From: Actinomycetes bacterium | GTDB taxonomy: Bacteria; Actinomycetota; Acidimicrobiia; Acidimicrobiales; Palsa-688 | Assembly (NCBI GenBank): GCA_021808785.1 | Contig: JAKBAX010000002.1 | Coordinates: 1-63,097, forward strand | DNA length: 63,097 nt | Direction of reading: 5' to 3' | Shown here: piece by piece, positions 16,925 through 26,500 of the stretch | How positions within the stretch are numbered: position 1 is the stretch's first letter | Layout: each line of letters opens with the position of its first letter | Notes under the pieces: generated by a model | Databases searched by the model: none | Told to the model about the DNA's origin: nothing | Seen by the model: only the letters and a program-made list of their open reading frames with translations | Position numbers and translations under genes: made by a program

Positions 16925-17289
16925 TCAGAGGTGGGCGGCCGGCAGCATCCGATCGACGATCTCGCGGGCCTGGTCGGTCTGCTGGATCAGGACTTTGCGC
17001 CGGTCTGTTGGGTGCGGTTGGCGCTCCACGAGCCCTCGTGTTTCGAGAGTGTCGAGCAGCGACGTCATGCTGGCGCTGCTCACGAGAAAACGATTGGCGA
17101 TGATGTGCCCGGCGGGCGGCTCGCCTGCTCCTTCGAGGATCGCCAGCGCCCGGAGTCCACTCGCTGAGAGGTCGGCGATCTCCCGACGCGGTCGCTGCAC
17201 CAGGGGGAGGAACGCATCAGAGGTCCGCACCAGGTTGGCAGTAGTCCGGTCGCAACCGAGCGCCGATACTGCGGGGCAGCTTCGTCCAT
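16925..17289 (-). pseudogene. MarR-family regulator, frameshifted and truncated
   Basis: The upstream frame reads MDEAAPQYRRSVATGLL and the -1 frame continues NLVRTSDAFLPLVQRPRREIADLSASGLRALAILEGAGEPP, then ANRFLVSSASMTSLLDTLETRGLVERQPHPTDRRKVLI, which is the MarR winged helix. One base seems lost near 17233, where CTGCCAAC may have been CTGGCCAAC. The end (IVDRMLPAAHL) lacks the final dimerisation helix of about 25-35 residues. Both defects point to a dead gene; a shorter internal start would still lack the first dimer helix. Confidence 0.6.
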
Positions 17290-17359
17290 GTCTCGAGCCA
17301 GACGGCGAGTGAACGGAGATCGTTCACCCGTATCGGTGACCGGATACGAGTTCGCTCGC

Positions 17360-20300
17360 CTACGACGCCTTATGGATGACGATCTCTCCTGTGGCGATCG
17401 GCTCAGTGTTGGCCTGGCTCAACGCATCGGTTCCGTTAGGCACGTTGTCATAGACCAATTCGTGGGTCGTCGTGTCCGTGATCTCGATCCGGAAGCCGGA
17501 GGGCGAGGTTGCGCAGCTACCCGTTACAGTGCAGTCGTATGCCTCGACGAGGAATGAGTAGCTGTCCGCCGAGCCGGTGACGCTTCCCGTACCCGTGTAT
17601 CGGACCAGCGGCCCCGAGATCACCAACGATCCGGGATCGTAGGCGCTGGAGTGGAAGTTCAAGCTCCCCGCCTGGAACTGGAACTGGGTCTGCCCTACCG
17701 GCGTGTTGTTGCCGGTCTGATACTTCGAGACGAACCCGAAGGTGGCGGGCCCGGTCAGGTTCGGGCTGGCAACCAGCGCGCCTGTCGGAGAGATGATGGT
17801 GCCGGCACCGGTCACGAAACCGGCCGCGGGGTCGTAGACGACCGCGTACTGGTATGTGTTGGTTCCGGTTCCCGCCGGGGAGTTGCCGTCGCTCACGGTC
17901 ACCGTGACGGGGTAGACGCCGGCGGCGATGTAGGAGTGGGTGCCGCTCACCGAGCCCGTGCCGGTGCCGACCGTCTCGTTCACCGCCGCCGCCGAAGTGG
18001 TGCCGTCACCCCAGTTGATGACCGCGGTGTGGGCGTCGGCGGCGCCGGGATCGGCGAAGTTGGCGCTGACCGTTACGGGGGAGCCAATCGCCACCGGAAG
18101 CGACGGCGAAGCCGTGACGGCCCCGACGGTGATCGGGGCGTTGCTGACCGTCAACGGGGCGGTGCTCGTCACCGGAGCGTTGATGCCGTCGGTGGCGGTG
18201 AGACTGAGGGTGTAGCTGCCTTCGTCGGTGCAGGTGACGGTGGTATTCGCCGCTGTCGGGTTGGCGAAGGTGCACGTGCCATCGGTGCCGCTGTTGGCGG
18301 TCGCGCTCCAGGTAGTCGTGACGGCGTCCCCGTCGACGTCGGTGGCGGTGCCGCTCACGCCGATCGGCGAGCCCTCGACACCGCTGTATCCGCTAGTTCC
18401 GCCGGCATTTACCACCGGCGGGGTGTTCAGGGTAAAAGGCGCCGAATTGGCGCCGGATCCCGCCGGGGAGTCGCCGTCGCTCACCGTCACGGTCACGATG
18501 TAGGTGCCCGGCGCGGCGTAGGAGTGGGCGCCGCTCACCGAGCCCGTGCCGGTGCCGACCGTCTCGGTCACCGTCGCCGGCGAGGAGGTGCCGTCACCCC
18601 AGTCGATGACCGCGGTGTGGGCGTCGGCGGTGCCGGGATCGGAGAAGGAGGTGCTGACGGCCAGCGAGGTGGTCTTCGGCTGTCCGGTGAGGTCCCCGAC
18701 CGTGATCGGGGCGTTGCTCACGCTCAACGCTGCGGTGCTCGTCACCGGTACGTTTATGCCGTCGGCGGCGGTGAGACTGAGGGTGTAGCTGCCTTGGTTG
18801 GTACAGGTGACCGTGGTGTTCAACGCCGCCGGGTTGGCGAAGATGCACGTGCCGTCGGTGCCGGCGTTGGCGGTCGCGCTCCAGACGGTCGTCACGGCGT
18901 CACCGTCTGTGTCGGACGCCGTGCCGCTCACACCGATGGCCGAGCCCTCGGCGCCGCTGTAGGGGCCGGCGGCGCTCGGCGTCGGGGGCGTGTTGACGAT
19001 GACCTGCGTCGAGCTGGTACCGCTTCCCGGCGAGGAGTCGCCGTCGCTCACGGTCACCGTCACCGTGTAGGTGCCCCCGGCGGCGTAGGAGTGGCCGGCA
19101 CTCACCGAGCCGCTGCCCGAGCCGACCGTGTCGGTCACCGTCGCCGGCGACGAGGTCCCGTCACCCCAGTCGACGGTCGCGCTGTGGGCGTCGGTGGTCC
19201 CGGGATCGGTGAAGTTGGCGCTGACCGTAACCGGGGTGTTGATCGCCACCGGTAGCGACGGCGAGGCCGTGACGGCCCCGACTGTGATCGGATCGTTGCT
19301 CACCGCCAAGGCGGCGGTGGTCGTCACGGGAGCGTTGATGCCGTCGGTGGCGGTGAGGCTGAGGGTGTAGCTGCCTTGGTTGGTACAGGTGACCGTGGTG
19401 TTCAACGCCGCCGGGTTGGCGAAGATGCACGTGCCGTCGGTGCCGCTGTTGGCGGTCGCGCTCCAGACGGTCGTCACGGCGTCACCGTCTGTGTCGGACG
19501 CCGTGCCGCTCACACCGATGGCCGAGCCCTCGGCGCCGCTGTAGGGGCCGGCGGCGCTCGGCGTCGGGGGCGTGTTGACGATGACCTGTGCGGAGCTGGT
19601 TCCGGTCACCGCCGGTAAGAGGGTGTTGCCGGGGAGGCACATCCCCCCATAGAACCCGTCGGGCACGCACTCTGCCTGGTCCGACACCGACACCGACACC
19701 GCGTAAGTGCCTGGGGTGGCGTAGGAGTGGCTGCCGCTCACTGAACCTGCCCCCGAGCCCACCGTCTCGGTCACGGTTCCCGTTGTGGTGGTGCCGTCAC
19801 CCCAGTCGATGGTCGCAGTGTGAGCGCCGACGGTGCCGGGGTCGCTGAAGGTGGCGTTGGCTGTGACGGGGGTCTTCACCGAGGCGCCGAGAGCGGGTAG
19901 TCCGGTGATCGCTCCGACCGTGATCGGGGCGTTGGCCAGCGTGAGCCCTGCCGTCGAGAAGTAGGTCGTCCAGTTGTTGACCCCGTCGCTGACGGTCAGG
20001 ATCAGCTCGTAGTGTCCTTCGTCGGTGCAGGTCACCGTGGTGTCCAGGGCGGCCGGGTTGGCGAAGGTGCATGTGCCGTTGCCGGACTCGGCGCCTAGAG
20101 GGATGCTCCACTGGCTCGTCAGGGTGTCACCGTCCGGGTCGACGGCGGAACCGTCCAACGTGACCGGGCTGCCTTCGGTTCCGCCATAGAGGGGCCCTCC
20201 AGCGCTCACCGTCGGGGGCGTGTTGGCCACGACGGTGATCTGGATCGACTGGGAAGCGGTGACCGGCGGGTTGAGGCCATTGCGCACTGTGACCGTCGCC

Positions 20301-21919
20301 GTAAAGGTACCCGCCTTGGCATAGGTGTGGGTAGCAGACACGAAACCAAACCCGGGGGTAACGACGCCGAGGAGCGGTGTTGAAATCGTGCCGTCGCCCC
20401 AGTCGACGGTGGCGCTCTCTACGTCGGCGGTGTCGGGGTCGGACCAGTTGGCGTCGACGGTGACGGGGCTCGCAGTCGTCAGGGTGTACTGGTCGACGAC
20501 CGCCGTGTCGAAGACGGTGATGGGGGCCGGGGTGACCGTCAGCTGCGCCGTGCTCGTCGCCGGGACGGTGAGCCCGTCGTCGGCGGTCAGGGTCAAGGTG
20601 TAGGTGCCCGGACCGTTGCAGGTGACGGTCGTGGTCAGTGCAGCCGCGTCGGCGAAGGAGCAGGTGCCATAGGCGCCACTGTCGGCGGTGGCGCTCCAGG
20701 CCGTGGCGGGAGCCGACTGGTAGTCATCCGAGGCCGTACCGCTGACGGCGATCGCCGACCCGCCCTGCCCGCTGTACCCGGCGGCACCGCCGCCGGCCGA
20801 AACCGATGGCGGCGCGATCGCGATCACCGACACGGTGTTCGAGCCGGAGTTGGCCACGTAGACCCTGTCGGTGCCGGGGTCGACCGCCACGCCGGTTGGA
20901 CCGCTCCCCACTGCGAAACTGGCCGTGATCTGACTTGTCGCCAGGTTGACCACCGTCACGGTGTTGTTATCGCTGGTCACATAGGCGTACGAGGTGTCGG
21001 CGTCCACCGTGACGCCCTCGGCGCCAGCCAGGTTGGCCGGGATGTATCCGGTTACGTTGTTTGCCCCGTTTAGCGGCACCAATACGCTAAGCCCGGCGGT
21101 CGCGTAGACCATGTCGGTGCTCTCGTCCACCGCCACGCCCGTGAGCAGGTCGCCGGCCATCCCGGTGGACGGCGAAGAGGTGTTGGTCGAACCGTCGATG
21201 ATCCAGAGATTGTCCCACGTCGTCACATAGACCCGGTCGGTGATCGAGTTCACCGCGACACCGGTCGGGATTTCCAAGTCGGGCAAATCGATCGAGGTGG
21301 CGACCTGGTTGGTCGAGCCGTTGATCACCGCGACCGCGTCATCTGCGTCTGCGGTTGGATAACTTGCCACATAGACGGTGTTGGTGACGGGGTTCACGGC
21401 CATGGCTTGGGGAAGCATGGGAGTGCCGGCTGGACCGAAGGGCAGGGTGATCGTGGTCGCGATCTGGTTCGTAGCCCCGTCGATCACCGCCACTTGGCCC
21501 TGGAACACGCTCAAAGTGGAGCCGCCGATCGTCAACGACACGGTCGTCTCATACGCCGCATAGATGGTGTTGGTGGCGCGGTTCACTGCGATGGAGTCAT
21601 GGCCAGGCCCTGGAAAAGAACCGGCGGCGGCGGTAAGAGCGATCGTGGCGGTCACCTGGTTCGTCGCCTCGTCGATCACCGACACACTGTTGGAGCTGCT
21701 GTTGACCACATAGACCATCTGAGTCGTGGGATTCACCGCCACGGCTGTCGGATTGCTCCCGACGGGGATGGTGGCAGTCGGCGAGTCGGTCGGGGTCGCC
21801 GACGCCGGAGCCACGAAGGCCAGCCCGGAGGCGACGACCGGTGCGAGCGCCGCCACAGCCCAGCGCGCCCTGCCCCCTCGAGGCCACGCGAAGAGCCGCG
21901 GGAGGCGGCCACGGCGCAT
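17360..21919 (-). CDS. Giant exported surface protein: YVTN beta-propeller plus PKD repeats
   Basis: This is a 1,519-residue protein from the ATG at 21919. The N-terminus is basic, then WAVAALAPVVASGLAFVAPASA, a signal peptide. Residues about 25-385 are YVTN-type propeller blades (IPVGSNPTAVAVNPTTQMVYV; SVIDEATNQVTATI). The rest is alternating Ig/PKD-like units of about 190 residues, each with SGTASDTDGDAVTTVWSAT, then VTCTNQGSYTLSLTATDGIN and a PKD core ATVDWGDGT. The final 130 residues are a different beta-rich domain (AAGFVTGAGTIISP). No LPXTG or membrane anchor is seen, so it is secreted or loosely attached. A TTG start at 22015 is possible but spoils the signal peptide. It probably acts in adhesion or matrix. 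Confidence 0.85.
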   Translation of the reverse strand: MRRGRLPRLFAWPRGGRARWAVAALAPVVASGLAFVAPASATPTDSPTATIPVGSNPTAVAVNPTTQMVYVVNSSSNSVSVIDEATNQVTATIALTAAAGSFPGPGHDSIAVNRATNTIYAAYETTVSLTIGGSTLSVFQGQVAVIDGATNQIATTITLPFGPAGTPMLPQAMAVNPVTNTVYVASYPTADADDAVAVINGSTNQVATSIDLPDLEIPTGVAVNSITDRVYVTTWDNLWIIDGSTNTSSPSTGMAGDLLTGVAVDESTDMVYATAGLSVLVPLNGANNVTGYIPANLAGAEGVTVDADTSYAYVTSDNNTVTVVNLATSQITASFAVGSGPTGVAVDPGTDRVYVANSGSNTVSVIAIAPPSVSAGGGAAGYSGQGGSAIAVSGTASDDYQSAPATAWSATADSGAYGTCSFADAAALTTTVTCNGPGTYTLTLTADDGLTVPATSTAQLTVTPAPITVFDTAVVDQYTLTTASPVTVDANWSDPDTADVESATVDWGDGTISTPLLGVVTPGFGFVSATHTYAKAGTFTATVTVRNGLNPPVTASQSIQITVVANTPPTVSAGGPLYGGTEGSPVTLDGSAVDPDGDTLTSQWSIPLGAESGNGTCTFANPAALDTTVTCTDEGHYELILTVSDGVNNWTTYFSTAGLTLANAPITVGAITGLPALGASVKTPVTANATFSDPGTVGAHTATIDWGDGTTTTGTVTETVGSGAGSVSGSHSYATPGTYAVSVSVSDQAECVPDGFYGGMCLPGNTLLPAVTGTSSAQVIVNTPPTPSAAGPYSGAEGSAIGVSGTASDTDGDAVTTVWSATANSGTDGTCIFANPAALNTTVTCTNQGSYTLSLTATDGINAPVTTTAALAVSNDPITVGAVTASPSLPVAINTPVTVSANFTDPGTTDAHSATVDWGDGTSSPATVTDTVGSGSGSVSAGHSYAAGGTYTVTVTVSDGDSSPGSGTSSTQVIVNTPPTPSAAGPYSGAEGSAIGVSGTASDTDGDAVTTVWSATANAGTDGTCIFANPAALNTTVTCTNQGSYTLSLTAADGINVPVTSTAALSVSNAPITVGDLTGQPKTTSLAVSTSFSDPGTADAHTAVIDWGDGTSSPATVTETVGTGTGSVSGAHSYAAPGTYIVTVTVSDGDSPAGSGANSAPFTLNTPPVVNAGGTSGYSGVEGSPIGVSGTATDVDGDAVTTTWSATANSGTDGTCTFANPTAANTTVTCTDEGSYTLSLTATDGINAPVTSTAPLTVSNAPITVGAVTASPSLPVAIGSPVTVSANFADPGAADAHTAVINWGDGTTSAAAVNETVGTGTGSVSGTHSYIAAGVYPVTVTVSDGNSPAGTGTNTYQYAVVYDPAAGFVTGAGTIISPTGALVASPNLTGPATFGFVSKYQTGNNTPVGQTQFQFQAGSLNFHSSAYDPGSLVISGPLVRYTGTGSVTGSADSYSFLVEAYDCTVTGSCATSPSGFRIEITDTTTHELVYDNVPNGTDALSQANTEPIATGEIVIHKAS
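18781..19588. repeat. Near-identical 226-bp direct repeats inside the PKD region
   Basis: Bases 18781-19006 and 19363-19588 are copies 582 bases (194 codons) apart with about two differences that I can see. Further, less similar units lie on either side (about 18200 and 20000). Recent unequal exchange or gene conversion between PKD units is the simple explanation. Confidence 0.8.
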
Positions 21920-22370
21920 GCTCCGCCGATGCAGCTCAGCTGTTCCGTCGCCGCTGAGGGACGGAGCTACCGCCTCGCCCTTCGAAAAGACACGTGACTG
22001 CCGATGCCCACGCAACGCGGAACCCCTCTCGGTACGCTACCGACCCACAGCAGGTCGGACTTCGATGTGATGCGCCCCTCAACCCGATGCACCTAGCCAA
22101 TGGCGTAAATGCAACCCGTAGGGGGTGTCCGACAAATTTGTAGGTTGAGCCTCGGCCCAAAGCAGGCGGCCCTCGGCTGCCCCTGGGGCCGCGGCCGGAA
22201 CGGCACTCGGTGGTTCCTGGCAATGTAGGGATGGATCATGGTCATGGGCCGCGCCGCGTTTGGGTCAACAGGTCTGACGATGGCCGAGCCGGGTCGGGTT
22301 CGCGACGTGGGAGACCACCTGTATTTGCGGGGGCCGACCGAGGAGTTTTGGCGGGGTACGATCGGCACCG
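21920..22370. other. Divergent promoter region of the surface protein and LuxR genes
   Basis: This is a 451-base region with no gene I can support. It contains the small palindrome ACAAATTTGT near 22130. TACGAT at 22357-22362 could be a -10 for the LuxR gene, putting the transcript start at its GTG; the -35 is weak (CCGACC). Confidence 0.35.
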
Positions 22371-25205
22371 GTGACCACGGTTGAAGTCGCGCCAGTGCTT
22401 CTGGAGCGAGACGCGCCTCTAGCCCGGATCGATCAGCGCCTGGGTGACGCGATCGCGGGCCGCGGTTCGCTGCTGCTGCTCGAGGGGCCGGCGGGGATCG
22501 GCAAGTCGCGGTTGATCCTGGAGGCAGGCCTACGTGGTCGCAAGCTTGGCCTCACGACCCTGAGCGCCAGGGGATCGGAACTAGAGCGGGAGTTCGCGTA
22601 CGGGCTGGTGCGCCAGCTGTTCGAGGCTCTGTTGGTCGCGGCGTCGCCCTCGGAGCGAGCGGAGCTGCTTGCGGGCGCCGCCGGGCACGCGGCGGCCCTG
22701 CTCGGCGTCGCGCCACCTGAGGGTGAGGTCACCGAGGCGCTGCCCGACCCTTCGTTCGCGATCCTGCACGGCCTCTACTGGCTGTGCGCGAACATGGGCC
22801 GGCTCTCCCCACTGCTGCTGTGCATCGACGACGTCCACTGGGCTGACCAGGCGTCGCTGCGCTTCCTGCACTACCTCGGGCGAAGGGTTGACGAGCTGCC
22901 GATCGCGGTCGTGGCGGCGGCACGGCCCGCTCGGTCGCCTGATGATCCGCCGGTTCTGGCCGCCCTCTCCGGCGAATTTCCCACGGAGGTAGTTGCGCTT
23001 GCGCCGTTGACCGCGCGGGCGGTGGCCGAGCTGGTGCGGCTGGGTCTCGGCTCCGACGTGGAGCCGGCTTTCGGGAACGCCTGCCATCAGGTCACCGGCG
23101 GCGTTCCATTCCTCGTGCGGGAGCTCATACGCGCCATTGGTGAGGAGGGCATCGAGCCGACGGCGGCGGCCAGTCCGCGCCTCGAGATGCTCGCCCCCCG
23201 CGCGGTTTCGCAGTGGGTCGTGCGGCGGCTGAGCCGCCTGTCAGCCGTCGCCCGCGGGCTGGCAGGAGCGGCCGCCGTTCTAGGTGAGGCCGAGCTTCGA
23301 CTGGCTGCCTCCCTCGCCGAGGTGGACCCAAGGAGAGCCGGTGCCGGGTTCGACGAGCTGACCGTCGCCGGGCTATTGGAGGAGGGTCGGCCGCTGCGCT
23401 TCGTGCACCCGCTGGTACGGGCGGCGGTGGAGGCGGACCTCAACCCCGGTAAGCGGGCAGCCCTGCACGCGGCGGCGGCGCGCGCCCTGGCGAACGAGGG
23501 CGCGTCCGCGCAGCTCATCGCGGCCCACCTGTTGGCGACCGATCCCGCCCGGGACGATTGGGTCGTCGATTCACTCTGCGCGGCCGCCAAGACCGCGATC
23601 GCGAACGGCGCTCCAAGCTCGGCCGTCGCGCATCTGCGGCGGGCGTTGGCCGAGCCCCCGCCCGAGCCCGTTCGCCCCGATCTCCTGCGCCAGCTGGGCT
23701 TCGCCGAGTCCTACGCGGAGGACCCGCTAGCGGTGACCGATCTCGAGGCCGCACTCGAGGCAGCAACCGACGCGAGCGCCCAGGTCACGATCGCGCTCGA
23801 ACTGGCAGCCGTGCTCCAGGTCGATGGCCGCACCCGCGAGGCGCTAGCGGTGCTCGAGAAAACAGGCGCCCGTCTCAGCGGTCTCGACCGTACTGCGGCC
23901 CTGACGCTCGAGGCTGCCACCCTCGGCGTGGCCCAGCTCGACGCTGACACCGCGGACGCGGCCGCAACGCGCATCGCGCACCTGCGCGGGTTGGACGAGA
24001 AAGACGTTCCGTCGAACGTATTCGGCACGCTGGCGCTCGCCGCTTCCATGGCGATCGAGCCGGCCGAGACGGTCGTGCGACTCGCGCTCCGCGCGCTCGA
24101 GGAGGCCCCGAAGTTCCTGTCGGTGGTGCGCGAGCGACCCCAGTCCTTCTACTATCCCTGCGCCGCGCTTGTCCTCGCGGAGCGCCACGACGAGGCGCTG
24201 CCGCGTTTCGACGAAGCTCTAGCGGACGCCCGCCGGCTCGGCTCGCTGCGGCACGTGCTCGTCGTGTCGTGCTACCGCGCCCTTGCTCATTTCCGCCTCG
24301 GCAACCTCGCCGAAGCCGAAGCGGACGCCCGCGCCGCGCTCGAGACTGCCCCCCGCCCGCCCGGGCCCCCTGCCGCCCACGCCCTCGTGGTGCTGCTCGA
24401 GTCGCTTGCGGAGCGCGGTGAACTCGAGGCGGCCGAAGCGGCCAATCAGCGCTACCGGCTCGCCGAGCAGTACCCGTCTATGGTCTACGGCGGCTATGTG
24501 CTGGCGGCCCGAGGCCGGCTCAGCCTCGCCAAGCTTCGCCCGGCGGCGGCGCTCAAAGACCTCCTGGCCGCCGGTGACCTCTTCACTCGCATCCACAACC
24601 CGAGCCCGCCGACCACGCCGTGGCGCTCCGACGCTGCCCTTGCCCACCTGGCGCTCGGCCAACAGGACGAAGCGAGGGCGCTCGCGGCCGAAGAGCTCGC
24701 GCTCGCCCGGGCCTACAACGCCCGGCGTGTTCTCGGCATGGCGCTACGGGCAACCGGCCTCGCGGAGGGCGGCAGGCGTGGCATCGAGCTGCTCGGCCAG
24801 GCGGTACGGGTGCTCGAGGGTTCCGGGGCGCGACTCGAGCACGCCCGCGCCATGACCGACCTTGGGGCAGCGCTGCGGCGCGCCGGACAGCGAACGGAGA
24901 GCCGCGAGGTGCTACGCCCGGCGCTTGACCTCGCCCATCGCTGCGGGGCGTTCGCGTTGGCAGAACGGGCTCGCACCGAGCTCATCGCCGCTGGCGGGCG
25001 ACCCCGACGACTCCTCCTCACGGGACCCGACTCGCTGACCCCAAGCGAGCGTCGCGTCGTCCGGCTCGCCGCCGCCGGCCTTTCCAACCGCGACATCGCC
25101 CAAAACCTGTTCATAACCACTCGAACCGTCGAAGGGCACCTCACCCGCGCCTACCAGAAGCTTGGGATCACCAACCGCGAACAACTCGCAGCCTTCCAGG
25201 CCTGA
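22371..25205 (+). CDS. LuxR-family ATPase regulator (LAL type)
   Basis: This is a 944-residue large ATP-binding LuxR regulator. The AAA module is N-terminal: Walker A GPAGIGKSRLI near residues 38-48, Walker B LLLCIDDVHWAD near 150. A winged helix and a long TPR-like helical array follow (residues about 300-860, e.g. HDEALPRFDEALADARRLG). The C-terminus is a LuxR HTH: LTPSERRVVRLAAAGLSNRDIAQNLFITTRTVEGHL. LALs sense a small effector through the helical array and activate adjacent genes; the divergent surface-protein gene is a candidate target. The start is GTG at 22371. Confidence 0.9.
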   Translation: MTTVEVAPVLLERDAPLARIDQRLGDAIAGRGSLLLLEGPAGIGKSRLILEAGLRGRKLGLTTLSARGSELEREFAYGLVRQLFEALLVAASPSERAELLAGAAGHAAALLGVAPPEGEVTEALPDPSFAILHGLYWLCANMGRLSPLLLCIDDVHWADQASLRFLHYLGRRVDELPIAVVAAARPARSPDDPPVLAALSGEFPTEVVALAPLTARAVAELVRLGLGSDVEPAFGNACHQVTGGVPFLVRELIRAIGEEGIEPTAAASPRLEMLAPRAVSQWVVRRLSRLSAVARGLAGAAAVLGEAELRLAASLAEVDPRRAGAGFDELTVAGLLEEGRPLRFVHPLVRAAVEADLNPGKRAALHAAAARALANEGASAQLIAAHLLATDPARDDWVVDSLCAAAKTAIANGAPSSAVAHLRRALAEPPPEPVRPDLLRQLGFAESYAEDPLAVTDLEAALEAATDASAQVTIALELAAVLQVDGRTREALAVLEKTGARLSGLDRTAALTLEAATLGVAQLDADTADAAATRIAHLRGLDEKDVPSNVFGTLALAASMAIEPAETVVRLALRALEEAPKFLSVVRERPQSFYYPCAALVLAERHDEALPRFDEALADARRLGSLRHVLVVSCYRALAHFRLGNLAEAEADARAALETAPRPPGPPAAHALVVLLESLAERGELEAAEAANQRYRLAEQYPSMVYGGYVLAARGRLSLAKLRPAAALKDLLAAGDLFTRIHNPSPPTTPWRSDAALAHLALGQQDEARALAAEELALARAYNARRVLGMALRATGLAEGGRRGIELLGQAVRVLEGSGARLEHARAMTDLGAALRRAGQRTESREVLRPALDLAHRCGAFALAERARTELIAAGGRPRRLLLTGPDSLTPSERRVVRLAAAGLSNRDIAQNLFITTRTVEGHLTRAYQKLGITNREQLAAFQA

Positions 25206-25216
25206 CAAGCCTGACA

Positions 25217-25395
25217 CATGCTGGCGGCAACGTTGATCGAGGACGCCGCGGCGGTGCCGAGGTCCATGGCCTTTATGTGGTAGCGGCTGGCGATGCGCCG
25301 GTCCAAGGCCGCAAAGACGCCCATGCGGAGCTGGCGGGCAAGGGTTGGCTGGCCGACGAGGATCCCGGCGAAGGGTGAACCGCCCTGCCCCCAAA
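25217..25395 (-). pseudogene. ExeA/TniB-type AAA ATPase fragment
   Basis: One minus frame reads GGSPFAGILVGQPTLARQLRMGVFAALDRRIASRYHIKAMDL, the sensor region of ExeA-family ATPases that accompany transposases. Walker A and B lie upstream in intact proteins and are missing here. No start codon or flanking transposase of that class is seen. I read it as a leftover of a transposon that opened this recombination-rich stretch. Confidence 0.6.
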
Positions 25396-25590
25396 CGCGC
25401 CGCCCAAAGGGCGACCTGATTCGGCCTGGGTTTGACGGAGGCTTTTCCGGTTGGTGTCCTCAGGATTGTGTGACCCTGAGACTCTGGAGGGTAGCGGATG
25501 GACCGGCGGCGGCCGGCGGCGGTTGGGTCACTCGGGATGGCCGGGTCTCCGCCCGCGCGCACCTGACCGAGCCTTCTGCGGGTGGTGCTG

Positions 25591-25815
25591 TTAGAGCAGC
25601 CGGCCCGGCGCTGGCCGGGAGAACCGCTGCTGGGCGGCTTGGCGACTCACCCCGACCGCAGCGCCGATGATCGCCCAGGGGATCCCGGCTTGGCGGGCGT
25701 GGTCCACCGCGTCGTGAAGGGCCGTCTCGGCCGCGGTAGTGGCGCGCGCCGCGGTGGCGACCCGGTCCATCAGTTCCTGACCTGTGTCGCTCAACACGCT
25801 CTTCGGTCTCACCAT
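25591..25815 (-). CDS. Small helix-turn-helix protein
   Basis: This 74-residue protein starts at the ATG 25815 (MVRPKSVLSDTGQELM). The middle is a helix (TTAAETALHDAVDHARQ) and the C-terminus a HTH, GIPWAIIGAAVGVSRQAAQQRF, of the same W-x-x-IG-x-x-x-GV-x-RQ type as the protein at 6870. An inverted repeat lies over its start region. It is alone, between a transposase fragment and an ExeA fragment, and may be cargo of an old mobile element. Confidence 0.65.
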   Translation of the reverse strand: MVRPKSVLSDTGQELMDRVATAARATTAAETALHDAVDHARQAGIPWAIIGAAVGVSRQAAQQRFSRPAPGRLL

Positions 25816-25839
25816 TACGTCAACATTACCATGACATAA
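25815..25839. promoter_or_regulatory. Inverted repeat at the start of the small HTH gene
   Basis: TTACGTCA (25815-25822) and TGACATAA (25832-25839) match at 7 of 8 positions as an inverted repeat with 9 bases between. It covers the expected -10 region of the minus-strand gene starting at 25815, so autorepression is likely. The 9-base spacing equals that of the repeat before the HTH gene at 6870. Confidence 0.5.
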
Positions 25840-25856
25840 TCTTGATGCCTGCACCG

Positions 25857-26393
25857 TCAACTGGCTCTGCGACCGCTGTCGAGAGCCGGAGAGATAGCAG
25901 GGTCGAGCGCGTAGTAGGCGGCCTCGGCTTCCTCGGGGGTGAGATCATCGAGCTCGCCGTGGATGCGTTCGGTGTTGAACCAGCTCACCCACCCGCAGGT
26001 CTCGACCTCGAGATCATCGAGGCCTTTCCAGTGGCCGCCGACCCGGGCGAGCACGGCCGGGTTGCGGTAGAGCTCGGCCTTGAACAAGGCGTTCACCGCC
26101 TCGGCCATCGCATTGTCATAACTGTCAGCCACGGTGCCGATCGATGGCGCGGCGCCGATGTCGTCGAGGCGTTCGGTATAGGCGATCGAGGTGTACTGGC
26201 TCCCCGCGTAATCACTGTGACATACAAGACGGTCAAGGGCGCTGTGGCGCCGTGTCCAGGCGGCCATGTTCAGCGCGTCGATGACCAAGTTGGCGCTCAT
26301 CGAATACGACGCCTTCCAGCCCACGATCCGCCGGGAGAACACGTCGATGACGAAGGCCACGTAGACGACGCCTGACCACGTCGAGCAGTACGT
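25857..26393 (-). mobile_element. IS3-family transposase, C-terminal exon
   Basis: The frame from 26393 reads TYCSTWSGVVYVAFVIDVFSRRIVGW and on to the stop at 25857. It holds all three catalytic acids of the IS3 integrase core: Asp in FVIDVFSRR, Asp in LVCHSDYAGSQYTS, Glu in DSYDNAMAEAVNALFKAEL; the end FNTERIHGELDDLTPEEAEAAYY is typical OrfB. The frame upstream is cut by group II intron sequence; the missing codons resume at 27342. The 5' part of OrfB and all of OrfA are absent, so the element is a fossil. Confidence 0.85.
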
Positions 26394-26457
26394 GTAGGGG
26401 TCGGACCGGGGCGCCCTGCTCGACTCTCATCGAGTGGGTTTCCCCGGCCCGCCCTCC

Positions 26458-26491
26458 GAACCGGACGTGCAGCTTCCACTGCATCCGGCTC
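26458..26491 (-). ncRNA. Group II intron domain V
   Basis: On the minus strand these 34 bases fold as an 8-bp lower stem (GAGCCGGA with TCCGGTTC), a two-base CG bulge, a 6-bp upper stem (TGCAGT with GCTGCA) and a GGAA tetraloop of the GNRA class. The length, bulge and AGC triad near the base are the canonical catalytic domain V. Confidence 0.85.
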
Positions 26492-26500
26492 TCCACGTAT

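Noticed and set aside
17651-19255. 534-codon plus-strand frame opposite the PKD protein
   Set aside because: Arg/Gly/Val-rich antisense reading of repeats in a GC-rich gene; no start signal, and the minus frame has clear PKD motifs.
18200-20200. CRISPR array
   Set aside because: The periodic repeats are coding PKD units of hundreds of bases, not short repeats with unique spacers.
22093-22368. 91-codon minus-strand frame between the surface protein and LuxR genes
   Set aside because: No domain, no ribosome site, and it fills the expected promoter region.
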